Below, piece after piece: positions 21,996 through 33,177 of a stretch of DNA of 64,000 bases; positions within the stretch are counted from its first letter, which is position 1; every line of letters begins with the position of its first letter. The notes under the pieces are model-generated. The model was not told the DNA's origin, searched no databases, and was given only the letters and a program-made list of their open reading frames with translations. Source of the stretch: Pleodorina starrii (Eukaryota > Chlorophyta > Chlorophyceae > Chlamydomonadales > Volvocaceae); NCBI GenBank assembly GCA_030267565.1, contig BRXU01000027.1, positions 1,163,001 to 1,227,000 on the forward strand, written 5' to 3'. The translations under genes and the position numbers were made by a program.

Positions 21996-24900
21996 TCAGG
22001 GTACGGCTGCCCGCAGGCTCCGTGCGAGTGCCTCCATCGCTTGGAGACCCTCAGCCTGTGAAAGGGGGGGACGCAGGGCATCGGGTCAGGTACCCACATC
22101 AGGGGTTCTGGGGAGGACAGACCAACGATGGGCTACCGGTAGTTCAGTAGCTGGCATCTGGAAGGCCGTCGCCGGGATCGAAGCGGACACCAACGATCTC
22201 AAACCGCGATCTGAAACCAGCTCGATCTGCGATTGCTTCGAGAGATCAAGACCGATGTTCCGCATCGGTGCATCGGTGTCGGCCGCAAGGAGGGCGTGCC
22301 TTCCGCACGCCCTCCTTGAGGCACGCCCTCCTTGCGGCCGACAGCGAACCAAGCACCAGAGCAAGACGCCAGTGCAGCAGACAATGCCGCCCAGCGACCA
22401 CGCACAGCAAACCGGCCAACAGACGAGGCAATCAGCATCCGGCGCTAGAGCGGCACCCCTCCCTCTTGGTCCCATCTTACCGGGGAGGGAGCTTCGCCCA
22501 GGGCTTTCACCAGGGCGCTTCCGCAAATGACGCCATCAGCTCCCCACTCCACGATCTGCTTTGCTTGCTCCGCGCGCGACACGCCGAAACCCACGCAGAT
22601 CTGCAGGGGACACACACCGACGGGCGGGCTCAGCAGGCACGCGCCGGCGGAATCCTTGCTGAGGGCGCATCACGACCGCATTGAGCGCAACCAGAAGCCC
22701 GTGCAGCCCAAGCCCCAACCCAACCGAGATGGGGAACAAGGCCAGACCGCAGCCAGGGACAGGCTGCATGCGCGCAGGCGCCAATGCCTGAACGCTGACA
22801 ATGTCATCCCCCCCTTTCGCCTACCGCCCCTTTCCCAAGCCACAGCGTCCAAGGCGGTGTCAAGCGACAAAGTCGCCATGCATGATGCATCACCACCCAG
22901 AAAGACAAGAGTTTCCAAACAGCCCGTTTTCCACGCCAAGCTTCCCTAAACTTCTTTCCCGCGTTTCAGGCACCAGGTCTGACCAGACCCTGCCCTGCAC
23001 GCAATCACTCCCCCGCAGGGAAGGACGGCCCCCCATCCCACCCTCCTGACACCGCCCCGCCCCGCCCTGCCCGCCCAACCACCCACCCCGTCGCCCAGCC
23101 ACCCACCGGTTTGTCCGTGACCGCCTTGAGGTTCCTCACGAGCCCCTCCACCCGGTTCGACACCGTCTCCTTCATCCCCGTCACGCCCGTGACAGACACC
23201 AGATACACGAAGCCCTGGCTGGCCTGAGCGATGGCGCTCATGCGCGCCTGGGGCGTCGTGGGCGTCGCGAGCAGCACCAGCTCAATGCCGGCGGCCTCGC
23301 AGGCAGCGCGCACCGACACCGTCTCCTCGAGCGGCAGATCCGGCACTAGGAGGCCTGCGTGCGGGTGGGTGCGTGCGTGCGGGTGAGTGGGTGGGTGGGT
23401 GTGAGGCGTGTGCAGCGGGGTGAAAAGGCGTTTGGATGGCAGTCGTGCGACCGCGGCGGAGGGAAGCGTGGTTGCCAAGAGGCCCGCGTGCTGGCCTGCA
23501 CGTAAGGGCGTGGCTCTACGGCGGAGGAGGCCGTCATGGCGTGGCGGTGCGGCCCAGCTGCGTCGCTGCGCCGATGTCCGCGCGCGGGTGCTCCGGTGCA
23601 GTGCCGGCTCCCGCCCCAAAACTCGGTACGCCGATCGGTCTTAGGCCCTTTGCCTGCCTGGACGTGAGGCCGCCCCGACCTACCCACCATAACCAGCAAG
23701 CCCGTCCCAGTTGAATCCTGGTCTTGGCAGCAGGCTGCGCCCCAACACAACTCCATGGACCCCAATCAGACAATCACAAACAGCGACGTCGGAGTGTCGC
23801 CACACTCCGGCGAAGCTCACAGCAGCCACGAATTCAGGGCAGTTCCCCTGATACGGGGACCAGTGTGCGCCTCGCTGCAGTTCACCACACCGTTAAGCCA
23901 CCCCTGGCCCTGGGGCCACCTCCGGGAGCTCGGCCCTCTCTGAAGTGCTTCACAGGATCACAGCCCAACCCCACGCGGCTAAACCTGAAGGCCTTCACCC
24001 CCGTCTTTCCCACAGCAAGATATTTGGTCCCGTGGGAACCCCACAAGTGCAACCCACACGGGCAACCCAACAATTAGCCCGCACGAGTACACGCACGAGT
24101 GCGCTGTGCGCCCGGGCGGTCCTCTCCACCGCGGCAGCCGGGGACCCGGCCCTGCGCCCGGAGGTCCGCCCCTGCGCCCGCCGCCGACACGGATGGCTCC
24201 CACCTGACGCGCCCGCCTCCTTAATGGTCCGGCAGAAGTTGTCGAGGCCCTTCCGCATGATCGGGTTGTAGTACGTGAACATGACCAGCGGCGCCTTCAT
24301 GGCCGGCGCGGTCCGGCGCACCATCTCAATCACGCGGTCCAGCGTCGTTTGCTTCTCCAGGGCACGGGTGGCCGCGCCCTGAATCACGGGGCCGTCCGCG
24401 AGCGGGTCCTGTGGCGGATGCGAGGCCGCACCATTTGCGTCAAAAACCTGACGGCGGGTACGCGGGCCCTGCCGGACCGGGCCTGTGCTGCTGTGTAAAC
24501 GTTGGTGGCTTGTCAGTTGAGCACGTGGTGCCGTTTCATCCCCTGACATCTGCAAGGCGGGACGCCGTGCCACCAGCCAATCGGCCGCGAGCGGCTCCCA
24601 CTGGCCCGCATGGCAGGCAGCTGGGCTCACCACTGAGCGAGCATACAAACCACCGGGTTGCCCTGTGAGCCTGCCAACCCGTTTGTCCGGTCCAGCTCGC
24701 TGAATCATGGCCGCAACAGTTGTTTTCACAGGTACTGTGGCTGCTGGCCGCTGGTCTGGGCTGCGGCCTTGCCAGGGCCCCAACACCCAGACCCCGACGG
24801 AGTCTCCCGTCGCGTACCGAGTACGGCACGCCCAGCTCAATGACATCCGCGCCGATCTCATCCAGCTTGCGGAGAGCCGCGGAGGTCGTGTCGAGATCGG

Positions 24901-25203
24901 GGTCCCCGGCGCAAATGAAGGGGATGAAGGCCACCCTGCAGAGTCACGCAACGCCGCCGAGCCACGCTGCTGGTTACAAATTGCGAGTCGTGGTGCGCAG
25001 CTGCTCTTGTATACAATGGAGTAGGAATTTTATGGATGCTGACACAGGACCTACTTTCCCTTCGATTTAAGCTCGCTCATCGTCCCAGAGACGGACTTGG
25101 TGTGCACCGCAGCAGCCGAGCATACAGTAACAGGTCGCCGATGACGTCCTACAGACCTAGCTGCAGGGATCTGAGCGCCCTTCAGGCAGCGCTGCATCAT
25201 CAT
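21996..25203 (-). CDS. TRPA: Tryptophan synthase alpha subunit, plastid-targeted, 6 exons
   Basis: Cleaves indole-3-glycerol phosphate to indole and glyceraldehyde 3-phosphate, the penultimate step of tryptophan synthesis. In algae and plants it acts in the plastid with the beta subunit. Minus-strand exons 25203-25055, 24935-24818, 24408-24204, 23354-23107, 22600-22481 and 22055-21996 give 299 aa with perfect phase. Residues 1-38 (MMMQRCLKGAQIPAARS...) look like a transit peptide. The barrel begins at KVAFIPFICAGDPD. Catalytic Glu and Asp fall at 83 (IELGVPYS) and 94 (DPLADGP). MFTYYNP, LLVPDLPLEE and SVTGVTG (phosphate loop) and the VGFGVS..GADGVICGSALV ending follow in family order. The last 19 codons (AEGLQAMEALARSLRAAVP) sit on their own exon. 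Intron 5 holds a perfect 24-bp palindrome. Confidence 0.95.
22277..22343. repeat. Perfect 24-bp inverted repeat with 19-nt loop (TRPA intron 5)
   Basis: Left arm 22277-22300 and right arm 22320-22343 are exact reverse complements (arm begins TGTCGGCCGCAAGGAG). The loop repeats part of the right-arm sequence (GCACGCCCTCCTTGA), so three related copies of the motif lie side by side. Confidence 0.9.
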
Positions 25204-26739
25204 TTTGATTCACGCTCGGCAGCCGTGAAACGGCGACTTCTGATCGTTTGGGCCTCACGCGATGCTTGCTAACCAACGATGTCCTATCAATTGTGTACGT
25301 CTACGAGGATGTCGACCCAAATTGAGCCGAGTACATGGAATTGCCGATCGCGTACGGCGGCTGCGCTTTCGTCAAGTGGTCAAGTGGGCGTTCAGGCGCT
25401 TGTGACATGTCAAACACCGACTGATCCTATGAATTGACGCAAATGCTAACCATAACTAGCGCAATTGGGTTATGCGAGGGCGATGCCTTGCCAGGGTTGC
25501 ATCGTCAGCAGCGCAACGCGCTCAAACGTGTGCAAATATAGAATAACACACCAAACAAATCATCGAGTGGGAGTTTTGGCATGGATAGAGGTTTCGGCCG
25601 TCGTTATATGTGTTCAGACGTGGCAGCTGGCACGACGGTCGCAGTGTCTGGAGGTCAGAAAGAATCTGGGGGAGATGTACCTCCTGCATAAGCTTGTGTC
25701 ACTGGCGATTCGGCCAGCTTGCACTCATGGAAAGGCCATGTACGGCTTGAGCGACTTGGCACGACCTCGGTCCCTTGCAACCCCTACCCCTAGCGCTACC
25801 CCACCATTCTTGACGCTCTCAGGGCCTTTGCTGACCGCCCACAAACATCTGGGATGCGATGGTTACAAGGGAGACCAGCTTTCACAGCGACCGTTTGCCG
25901 TACCTGCTGAACAGTTCACCCTACCCCAGGGACCTGCCCTCCACAGCGGGGAGCCATGCCATGAAACCACGAGTCGGAAACGGAAAGGGGGGGTTCGCCA
26001 ACCACAAACCGCCCGAGACAGTGTCCAAAGTTGCCTTCAGCATTACGCCAGCCCCCACGGGATATGTTACAGTGGCAGGGAACCATCCCGGCGTCACGAG
26101 GGCGCTGAGGGGGGCCGAGGCGTTTGGTGTCCGGTGATCCACAACACAGAATTCGGTCCGACCGGTGGGAGATGCTGGAGTGGGCGGCCGAAACCATGCC
26201 CAAGTCTTCGAGGGGAATACCCCAGAGCGGCCAAGGGGGCAAGATGCGCCCAGAAATCTGCCACCACCTGCACATCGATCGATCCCCACGAGCGTCGCCG
26301 CGGACAGCAGCGCGAGGGTCCCATCTCCGGAAGAAAGCGTTGCGCCGTTGCCCTTCACCCGCCAAAGGGACAAGACCGACGCCCGTGAACACCCAGCCCG
26401 CATCCGCTTCAGACGCGTCCATCGAAGCCATCGAAGAAGCCCGTCCATTTGCCTGTGGAGCGTGGTGCAGCGTGGTGCATCCCGCGCAGGGGTAAAGAGA
26501 CGGTGCGAGGCGGAACAAGCCATGGAACGTTGTCAGGTCATCGACCCATGCAGGCGCAAAAGAGGAGGCGGCAAAAACATTAACACGGCCACGCTGTCAG
26601 CAAGGAGGCCTGGGTATTCAAACCCGCGGACGCTTGGCAGCAGCAGTAGAGGGCAGTGCAGTGCAGTGAACCCCTATCGCACCAGCGTCTTTAAATTCCA
26701 CCGCCGCCGCCCCAAGGTTCACTCCATCCTCTGTTCCCA
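25204..26739. other. Intergenic between TRPA and LPA1-like
   Basis: It holds the TRPA promoter and the LPA1-like 3' end. Long open frames here (for example 25465-26388, +, and 25921-26523, -) overlap each other on opposite strands, lack domains and have skewed composition. I do not call them genes. Confidence 0.4.
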
Positions 26740-29700
26740 TCAGGAGCCCCACTGCCGCTTCGCCTCTCTCTCCTCCGCCGACATTGCCCCAACCGCGCCC
26801 CAGCCACTGCCCTCAGCTGCCCCTGACAAGAGCTGAGGGGGCCACCGACGCTCACGGTCAGGGTCCGGGGCCTTTCCCGCCCCCATCCGGTCCTGGCCCG
26901 CCCCTGCTGCGCTCACCGTCGCCCTCCAGAGGCGCCAGCTCCAGCGCGTACCGACGCCATGGCGGCACACCGCTGCCGCTGGAACGCACTCGCCCATCCA
27001 ATCGGAGACCCACGAACAACCTGCGACCAGCCAGAGGGCAGTGCCGCCGCCGCGGCGGATGGCGTACGAGTTGCGGCGGTGTCGCACCGACGTCGGCCGG
27101 CGGTGGTGGCGGGCGGCAGTGCAGAACGGGAAAAGAGCGGAAACGCGCCCGGCTACCGACGTGCTGCGTCCACGGGATGGTAGTAACTTCGGTGGACTGT
27201 GTTTGTGCGCGTGAAGTTCATAATCGTGCGCCCGTTGGGCCGCTGGTGCGGAGGGAGGTGCACACCCATCCGTCCCTCACGTTTCTATAGCCCAACCAGC
27301 TTTCTCACGTATCGATACCGATAACATCGAACCAGGACCCACCAACCCACCCCGTTCCAACCCACCCGTTCTCCGGCTTCGCCTTGGCGCTGAACTTGAG
27401 CTGCTGCTGGAACCAGGACCGCCACTCGTCCAGCCGCTTGGGCTCAGCGCGCCAGCGCTGGTCAGCGGGGGCCAGCGGCGGCAGCTCCGCCGTGGGCCCC
27501 GAAGCCGCCGCCGCCGCCGCCGCGTCTGTGGGTCCAGGGGTGACCCGTGGGTCGCGAGGGCCCTCAGGACACGTTTCTCGCGGCGGGATGGCCTCGCGGT
27601 CGGCGCAGGAGGCAGCCAGAAAGTCGAGAAAGCGGAAGACAAACTGCTCGCGCCGGCCTCGTCAGCGCCTTCCCTCATGCGCCGAACTGCCGCTGCCTGG
27701 CGACCACCACTCGGAGAGTCGGAGCGGAAACGATATCCGCGAAAAGCGACTGCAGCCCCCTCCCCAAATTGCAATGGCACCAAAGCACGCCCTGGGGGCC
27801 GTTTCTCGCCCTCGCCAGGTGCTCCGCAGTGTTCCGCAGGCGCGAACTGCAAGGATGAACTGAGACTCCCCTGGCGCTGGCGATACGGCCCAGAGACCCA
27901 CCCGCGTGGAAGCACTGCCGGTCCGGCCAGGGTCCGCACAAGCACCATCCGTTCGCAAACCGCCCGCAACCGCCCGCCCCGCCATATGCACACCCACCCA
28001 CCCACCTGCCCACCCACCCACCCACCCACCCACCCGCCCACCCACATCTATGCCCGCACCCACCCTCCTCGAATATGGGCAGCGGCACCACCAGCACGCC
28101 CCGCTTGACCAGCTCCTCACGGAACGGCTCCGCCGCCGCCAGCGCCGCCGCCACCTGAGTCCGGCTGCCCGCCGCCAGCACCACCCGGGCACTGCCCCGC
28201 AGCTCCGTGAGGCGCAGCACCTTGCCGCTGGCCAGACGGATGGGCAGGGCCCCCAGCGTCTCCTCGCGCTGCAGCCGGGCGAGTTGCTTCTCGCGGGCCT
28301 GGCGGCGGAGGAGGAGTGGGGAGGAGAGGAGAGGAGGTTTATGGTGCGTTGCGGCATAGGTACTGATTGCAGCAACCAGCCCCCGAGATTTCCAAAACAT
28401 CCATTTATGGCCGAGACCAGTGGGAAGTGGGGGCGTGGTGGGAGGCAGGAGGCATCACCGATGCGGACATGGGTAGGGACGGGTAACGGGGAACAGGGAA
28501 AGAGAGGGGAGGGGAAGGGAAGGGGAGGAGCGGAGTGAAGTGGGCCGTGCGGAACGCCGAGTGGGAGCGGCCTGGTCGGTTCACGAGGGGGCCGGGAAGG
28601 GCGAGGGGAGGTCAGACAATCGCAAGGCGGGGCGAAGCGAGGCGGGGGCCCGTGCCCCCGGTTGGGTCGGCTCAGCGCTTTTCAAGCCAGGGGGGAAGGG
28701 CGTGCTGGCGCCCCGAGGTACTGCGGCCCCCCGCGCCTGGGTGCGCATGCGCGTGTACCACGGCCCAATCGGCCCACAGCGCCCGCCCAACCGAGGAAAG
28801 CGCCACGTAAGCGCCCGACCGCTCACACACCCCACCTGCCAATCCAGGTTGAACAGGTACGCGAAAAGGGCGACGGCGCCGGCATCGATGGCCAGGTTCT
28901 GAGGGGTGGCGCGGCACGGGAGGGAGCGAGAGAGGGATTACACCGGCAACAAACAGAAGCGCACATGAAATTACGAAATATAACGATCCCGGCGCACTTC
29001 GGCGGCCCCAGCAACCAGCAATGCGGCCAGGGTACGCCCTCCGAGTCGAGGGCGCCAACGTGACCCGACCCGACCGACGGGTCGAGCTCCGCCGGGTCAG
29101 GTCAGGTCAGGTCAGGCAGCCCCGACCGACCCGCGGGTCGCTTCCTGCGCTGACCCTCCACCGGAAGCTGAACCTCCTGCTGCCGGCCTTCAAAGACGCC
29201 GGGGCTCCGGAACTGCGGCCCGGGCTCCCTAGAGCCAGCCGCTGCCCCCGAGGACCGCACCCCAACTCACGAACACGCCGTCAGTGCATTCGGTGCCCGT
29301 CTGTCGGTCCGCCCCTGTCCCAGCCCCAGCGGCCGCGGCCATCGCCGTGCCGTGTAGTCACGGTACCTGCTGCACTTGTTCCAGCGGCAGGGCACTGGGG
29401 GCTCCCCCGAGGGCCCCGATCAGCTGCGGAATGCTGATCAGGAAACCCAGCCCCGCGGACACCACCGAGAAGCCGCAGAACACCAGGCGGAGCGACCTGG
29501 AGCCACAGCGGAGACAGGAGAGGGCGGCTGGGCCCGGGTACTTAGCAGGTGAGGTGAAGGGGAACGAGGGGAGATGGAAACTGTGTGTGAGGGTTGACCT
29601 GATCGCGAGGGATGGTGCTGGGTTTCGGGAGGGCGGCTGATGCCGCATGGCGCGGGCGCCGAGGGTACGCACGGCGCCAGACGGGGGACAGCGTGACTCG

Positions 29701-30234
29701 AACCCGGGCCTGGGGTACCCAGTACCCGAGGGCGGGAGGCGCTGCCTGTGCCACCGGGCGGCGATTTGGTTATTCCGCAAAAGGTGACGGTAGTAAGGTC
29801 GACGGGCCTCCCTTTGGGTGGGTGCACGTTGTGTGGGGGGGCTGGTGGGCCGAGGCGCCGGGTAGGGCACCCTCGGGGAACCCGGAACGCCGTGGCGTTT
29901 GACTGTTGAAGGTGCGGGGGACAGTTTTATGACGCTGCCGCGCCCACCTGAAAGGCGCCTCAGCTTCGGCGCGCATTTGGACGGCATCCTCCTTGCCCCT
30001 GTCACCATGCAGTCGCGTGGGAGGGTCACCTTCAGCGCCCCTGGTGGTTTGCTGCCAGCAGGCCGTTCTGACCAGCTCTCACCTGATGTTGAAGGCTGGG
30101 GCCTTTGAGCCTTCCCCTTCTTTGCTGCCTGACGCGCGGCAGGGTTGCCAGCCTCTCAATCTACTGGCTTCAAAGGGGCGAACCCGATATTGGGTCCCGT
30201 TTGATGAACGCGCAAGTAATTTCTGTGCTTTCAT
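26740..30234 (-). CDS. LPA1-like photosystem assembly factor (DUF3493-type), chloroplast membrane, 8 exons
   Basis: Family role: thylakoid membrane proteins related to LOW PSII ACCUMULATION 1, needed for photosystem II assembly. Minus-strand exons 30234-30083, 29998-29948, 29496-29367, 28898-28836, 28298-28064, 27657-27366, 27020-26917 and 26822-26740 give 369 aa in phase. Residues 1-40 (MKAQKLLARSSNG...) look like a transit peptide. Two hydrophobic segments follow: RLVFCGFSVVSAGLGFLIS and NLAIDAGAVALFAYLF, the DUF3493 pattern. The soluble part starts AREKQLARLQREE, has ELVKRGVLVVPLP, an Ala-run linker, DEWRSWFQQQLKF, and the family ending LFVGLRLDGRVRSSGSGVPPW. TPR repeats of true LPA1 are absent, so it is closer to the shorter LPA1-like proteins. 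The acceptor of exon 6 (27657) is weak. Confidence 0.85.
27991..28045. repeat. (CCCA)n simple repeat in LPA1-like intron 5
   Basis: About 55 bp of imperfect CCCA units directly beside the intron donor (28063). On the transcript it reads as G-rich TGGG units, able in principle to form a G-quadruplex. Confidence 0.85.
29690..29765 (-). repeat. tRNA-like relic with A and B boxes (SINE-like) in LPA1-like intron 2
   Basis: On the minus strand a TGGCACAGGCAG A-box-like motif (29753-29742) is followed about 40 nt later by a GGGTTCGAGTCAC B-box-like motif (29705-29693), the internal pol III promoter layout of tRNA. The acceptor and T stems do not pair, so it is not an intact tRNA. It may be a degenerate tRNA or the head of a tRNA-derived SINE. 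Confidence 0.4.
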
Positions 30235-30410
30235 GCTTGTTTATCCTTAACTAAGAGGAGAGTGTGTCAACAATGCCTGTGTTGCTGTGCCTTGCAGCGA
30301 GCTTGCATGCCTTGGCCTACACTGAAGCTAGATGTACCCGAGTGTGCTTCAATAAGCTTAGGGCTTGGGCTTTTGGACTTTTGGACTGGATGGATGGATG
30401 GTTACAAGCC

Positions 30411-30692
30411 TCAAGCGAGTTTGTACGGCCCAGACGAGCCAAGAGGTTCACGAGCCGTCGCGCTGGAAACCGACCTATCATAAAGAACGAAATTGTAAAT
30501 GAAATCCTGTATATTATCTAATGCTTCAAGCCTTACGCACAACTCACAACCGTGCTCATTCACGTACTGCAACATCCGCTTACGAATGGTTTCGAAGCAG
30601 TCGGGGCTGTCATTTCTTGACTGGACACAGAAGTACTCCAGTGTAACTTGTAAGTCCACTGTAGCCAATCCTGAGTCAACTTCAGATGCAAT
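30411..30692 (-). CDS. Putative terminal exon of an unrecognised minus-strand gene
   Basis: A 93-codon frame follows a good acceptor (taacag) at 30692 and ends with a stop at 30411. It has balanced, protein-like composition (for example LQVTLEYFCVQSRNDSPDCF, then YVNEHGCELCVRLEALDN), unlike most open frames in the window. No family is recognised. A possible first exon lies at 31798-31694 (MRISLGWPRCASRL..., followed by a GTAAGT donor), but I could not connect the two. It lies only about 180 bp upstream of the LPA1-like start codon. Confidence 0.3.
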   Translation of the reverse strand: MASEVDSGLATVDLQVTLEYFCVQSRNDSPDCFETIRKRMLQYVNEHGCELCVRLEALDNIQDFIYNFVLYDRSVSSATAREPLGSSGPYKLA

Positions 30693-33177
30693 CTGTTACA
30701 AGGGGTCAGCGCTTTCTGGCGCTTTTCACGGCAGGCAGCGGCTGATTGGTTGGATCCTAGTGGATACATGTTGGAAGGCACACCTGACCAGACAGCGCAA
30801 GTCACCCGTAAGGAACGAGAGAGCCCGGAGGGAACAAACTCTGCGGCCGCGGGAGTACGGCGCTAGCCATGAGGCGACCCGGCCCCGGTAGCCCACCTTG
30901 AGCCTCCACCCTTGGGCCGCCCTGGCCGCCCCCCCCCTTTGCTGGATCTGAAGTCGTGGAAGCTCACTCCCACCCTTCCTGAGACATCCCTTTCACATGC
31001 ATACCTTCTCCTACACGTGCTATTACTCTAGCTGATACATCACGCCCGCGCCCTGTAGCCTTCCTCTGCATTACAGGCGCCCGCCCTCGCCGGCGTACCC
31101 CCGCCCGCCTGCATTTTAAACATTTACGTACCCTCGCTTTTTACGACGTATATACTTACTGAGACCTTCGCTTTATACTATTTACCTGGTGGTTTAAAAA
31201 TATTTTAGGTAAATGCTTCGTACTAACGTTTCTTTGGCAGCCCCCGTCAGCTGCCCAGCGCAGACAGCACTCACAGTGGGGGCCCCTTCAGCCCTGCTGC
31301 CTGTACTGCCGTCTATCCCTCGTAATACCTTTCTATCACATTCCCATGTCTATTACTGTATTACCCCCTTTTCTTAGGCGGGTCAGGCTGAAAGAATCGG
31401 GAAGACAGGGCTCTTCTACACAGTTATGCACTTCTGCACTCAGTGTAGCAGGGTCCTTCCACTCTCCGTGCAGACGGTTTAGCGATGGGCGTATGGGAAC
31501 ATCGTTGCAATGCCCCAAACCATACTCCTTTTGTTTTTATTTTAGGAGGAATGCGCTTTTGGGCAGTGCGCCCCAGAACCTTGTGAGGAGGTGAGGTGAG
31601 GGCTGGGGCACGCACGGGGGGTAAGAAGAAGATACCGCAGCGAAGGGACTGAGACGGCGTTGGCGAACGCACCCGGAACCCAGCAATACTTACCGAGCAT
31701 ACATGTAACCTGACCAACGCGAGAAACGTAGCGACCGCGTCGCCGCCAAGCCTTGCGAGCCTGCTAGCGCACCTCGGCCAGCCCAGTGAAATGCGCAATT
31801 ACCACTCAGGAGCCCATCAGTTGGTGGGAGCAAAACGGCCTGATAAGGATGGTGGAGCTGTCATAACTACATCGGCTCAGCGACTGTACGACCAAGTGTA
31901 TGAGAAAGAATCCCGCCACCTTATTCGTCTGATTCGTCTGGGTTCCGCTACCTTGTTCGTCTGGGTCCCGCTACCTTATTCGTCTGATTCGTCTGGGTTT
32001 AACCGCAATAACCATTGCGGACGATACGGTCGAGAAGCTTAACGGCTCTGGCGCGTTGCATCGAGTGCTTGCGCACCGTTTAGCTTGTCAACCTGGGGAG
32101 GGAAAGTTGTTGTGGTTGTTACAGTGGGAGTGCGGGGGCGTGCGGGGAGAAGTACGTGGGCCTTGGACGTGCATGACCCTTCTTTCAGGAAATGCCAGTT
32201 CCGGCAATTTCATCATGCAAATTTTGCTTGGCCTATTCGGCCTCAATTCGTCAAAGACTCATTAGTATGCGAATGTTGCAAAGGGAGGTTTCTGATCGTG
32301 CTTAACGGTCTCTGGACGGTTACCCGAGAATATCTCAATGCAGGCCGTTCCCACGCGTAATTTCATTAAAGGCTGGTTCCAGCCAGGATGGTGCATATCA
32401 GCGGGTCTTTCGGCCGGCGAGTGCGTCCCTGTAGCGCCAAGCGCCACAGTTGGTGGGTTGAGGGTTCCGAGGTGTGAAAAACTTACGAACATGCTGCCGC
32501 CTTGGCTTGCCTTCATGTACGTCTCCTTGATAGCTCAGCAGGCTTCGGGAAATACGTGTCTAAAGTTTTTCGTTTGAGATATCTAGGTGAGCTGCGCTGT
32601 TCGGATGAGTGAAAAAATGAATGCCAAAGGTCCACAGCGGGTCCACTGGTGGGCGTTGACCGCACCTCGGTCTCCTGCAGCCCCTACCCCTATGCCTACC
32701 CCAACCCTTCCTTTCATACCGATTCCTGCCCATCGAAAGTCCCGCTGCAAGATATCTTGCAAAGTTCTATGATTTCACCAGTTAAAAACGTTAATTAGCC
32801 GGTCAGACTGCATTAACCTCCCCACGATCGACGCATTGCACGGCGATGCGCTTTGTACATACTTTTGAGTGTGGGCAGCTAGAAAGGCCCGTCGCTAAAT
32901 ATCGTGTATGGACAACGGCTGGAACTGCTTTATAGCTACCTGGGCTGCAAACTCATCAACTCACCATCCTTCTTCTAAAGTAGCCACTTGCGGCTTTACC
33001 TCCGTTTGGTGTTACAAATCATTTGGTTGATGGAACGTACAATGTTTGAGAGGCGCTGTCCTGCCAAGCTTCTCCTGGCTGGCGAAACGTAGCAATACAG
33101 CGACGTGGTTGGCGCGCCCATAGCTCTTCCTGCTTCGTTTTCAATATCTAAATACGCCTCTCTTGCGCCGGCTGTCT
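30693..33177. other. Mostly intergenic, AT-richer, with a short tandem repeat
   Basis: No supported gene beyond the possible first exon near 31694-31798 mentioned above. It includes an AT-rich patch at about 31120-31230 and the repeat at 31919-31999. A 40-bp stretch near 32665-32705 (acctcggtctcctgcagccc and on) resembles one at about 25765-25805, so some dispersed repeat is present. Confidence 0.4.
31919..31999. repeat. Tandem repeat of TTCGTCTG-containing units
   Basis: The block ccttattcgtctgattcg recurs about 52 bp later, with related gctaccttgttcgtctgggt units between, five TTCGTCTG cores in all. No gene contains it. Confidence 0.8.

Noticed and set aside
25465..26388. 307-codon plus-strand open frame
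   Set aside because: No motif, and overlapped by equally long minus-strand frames; no splice or homology support.
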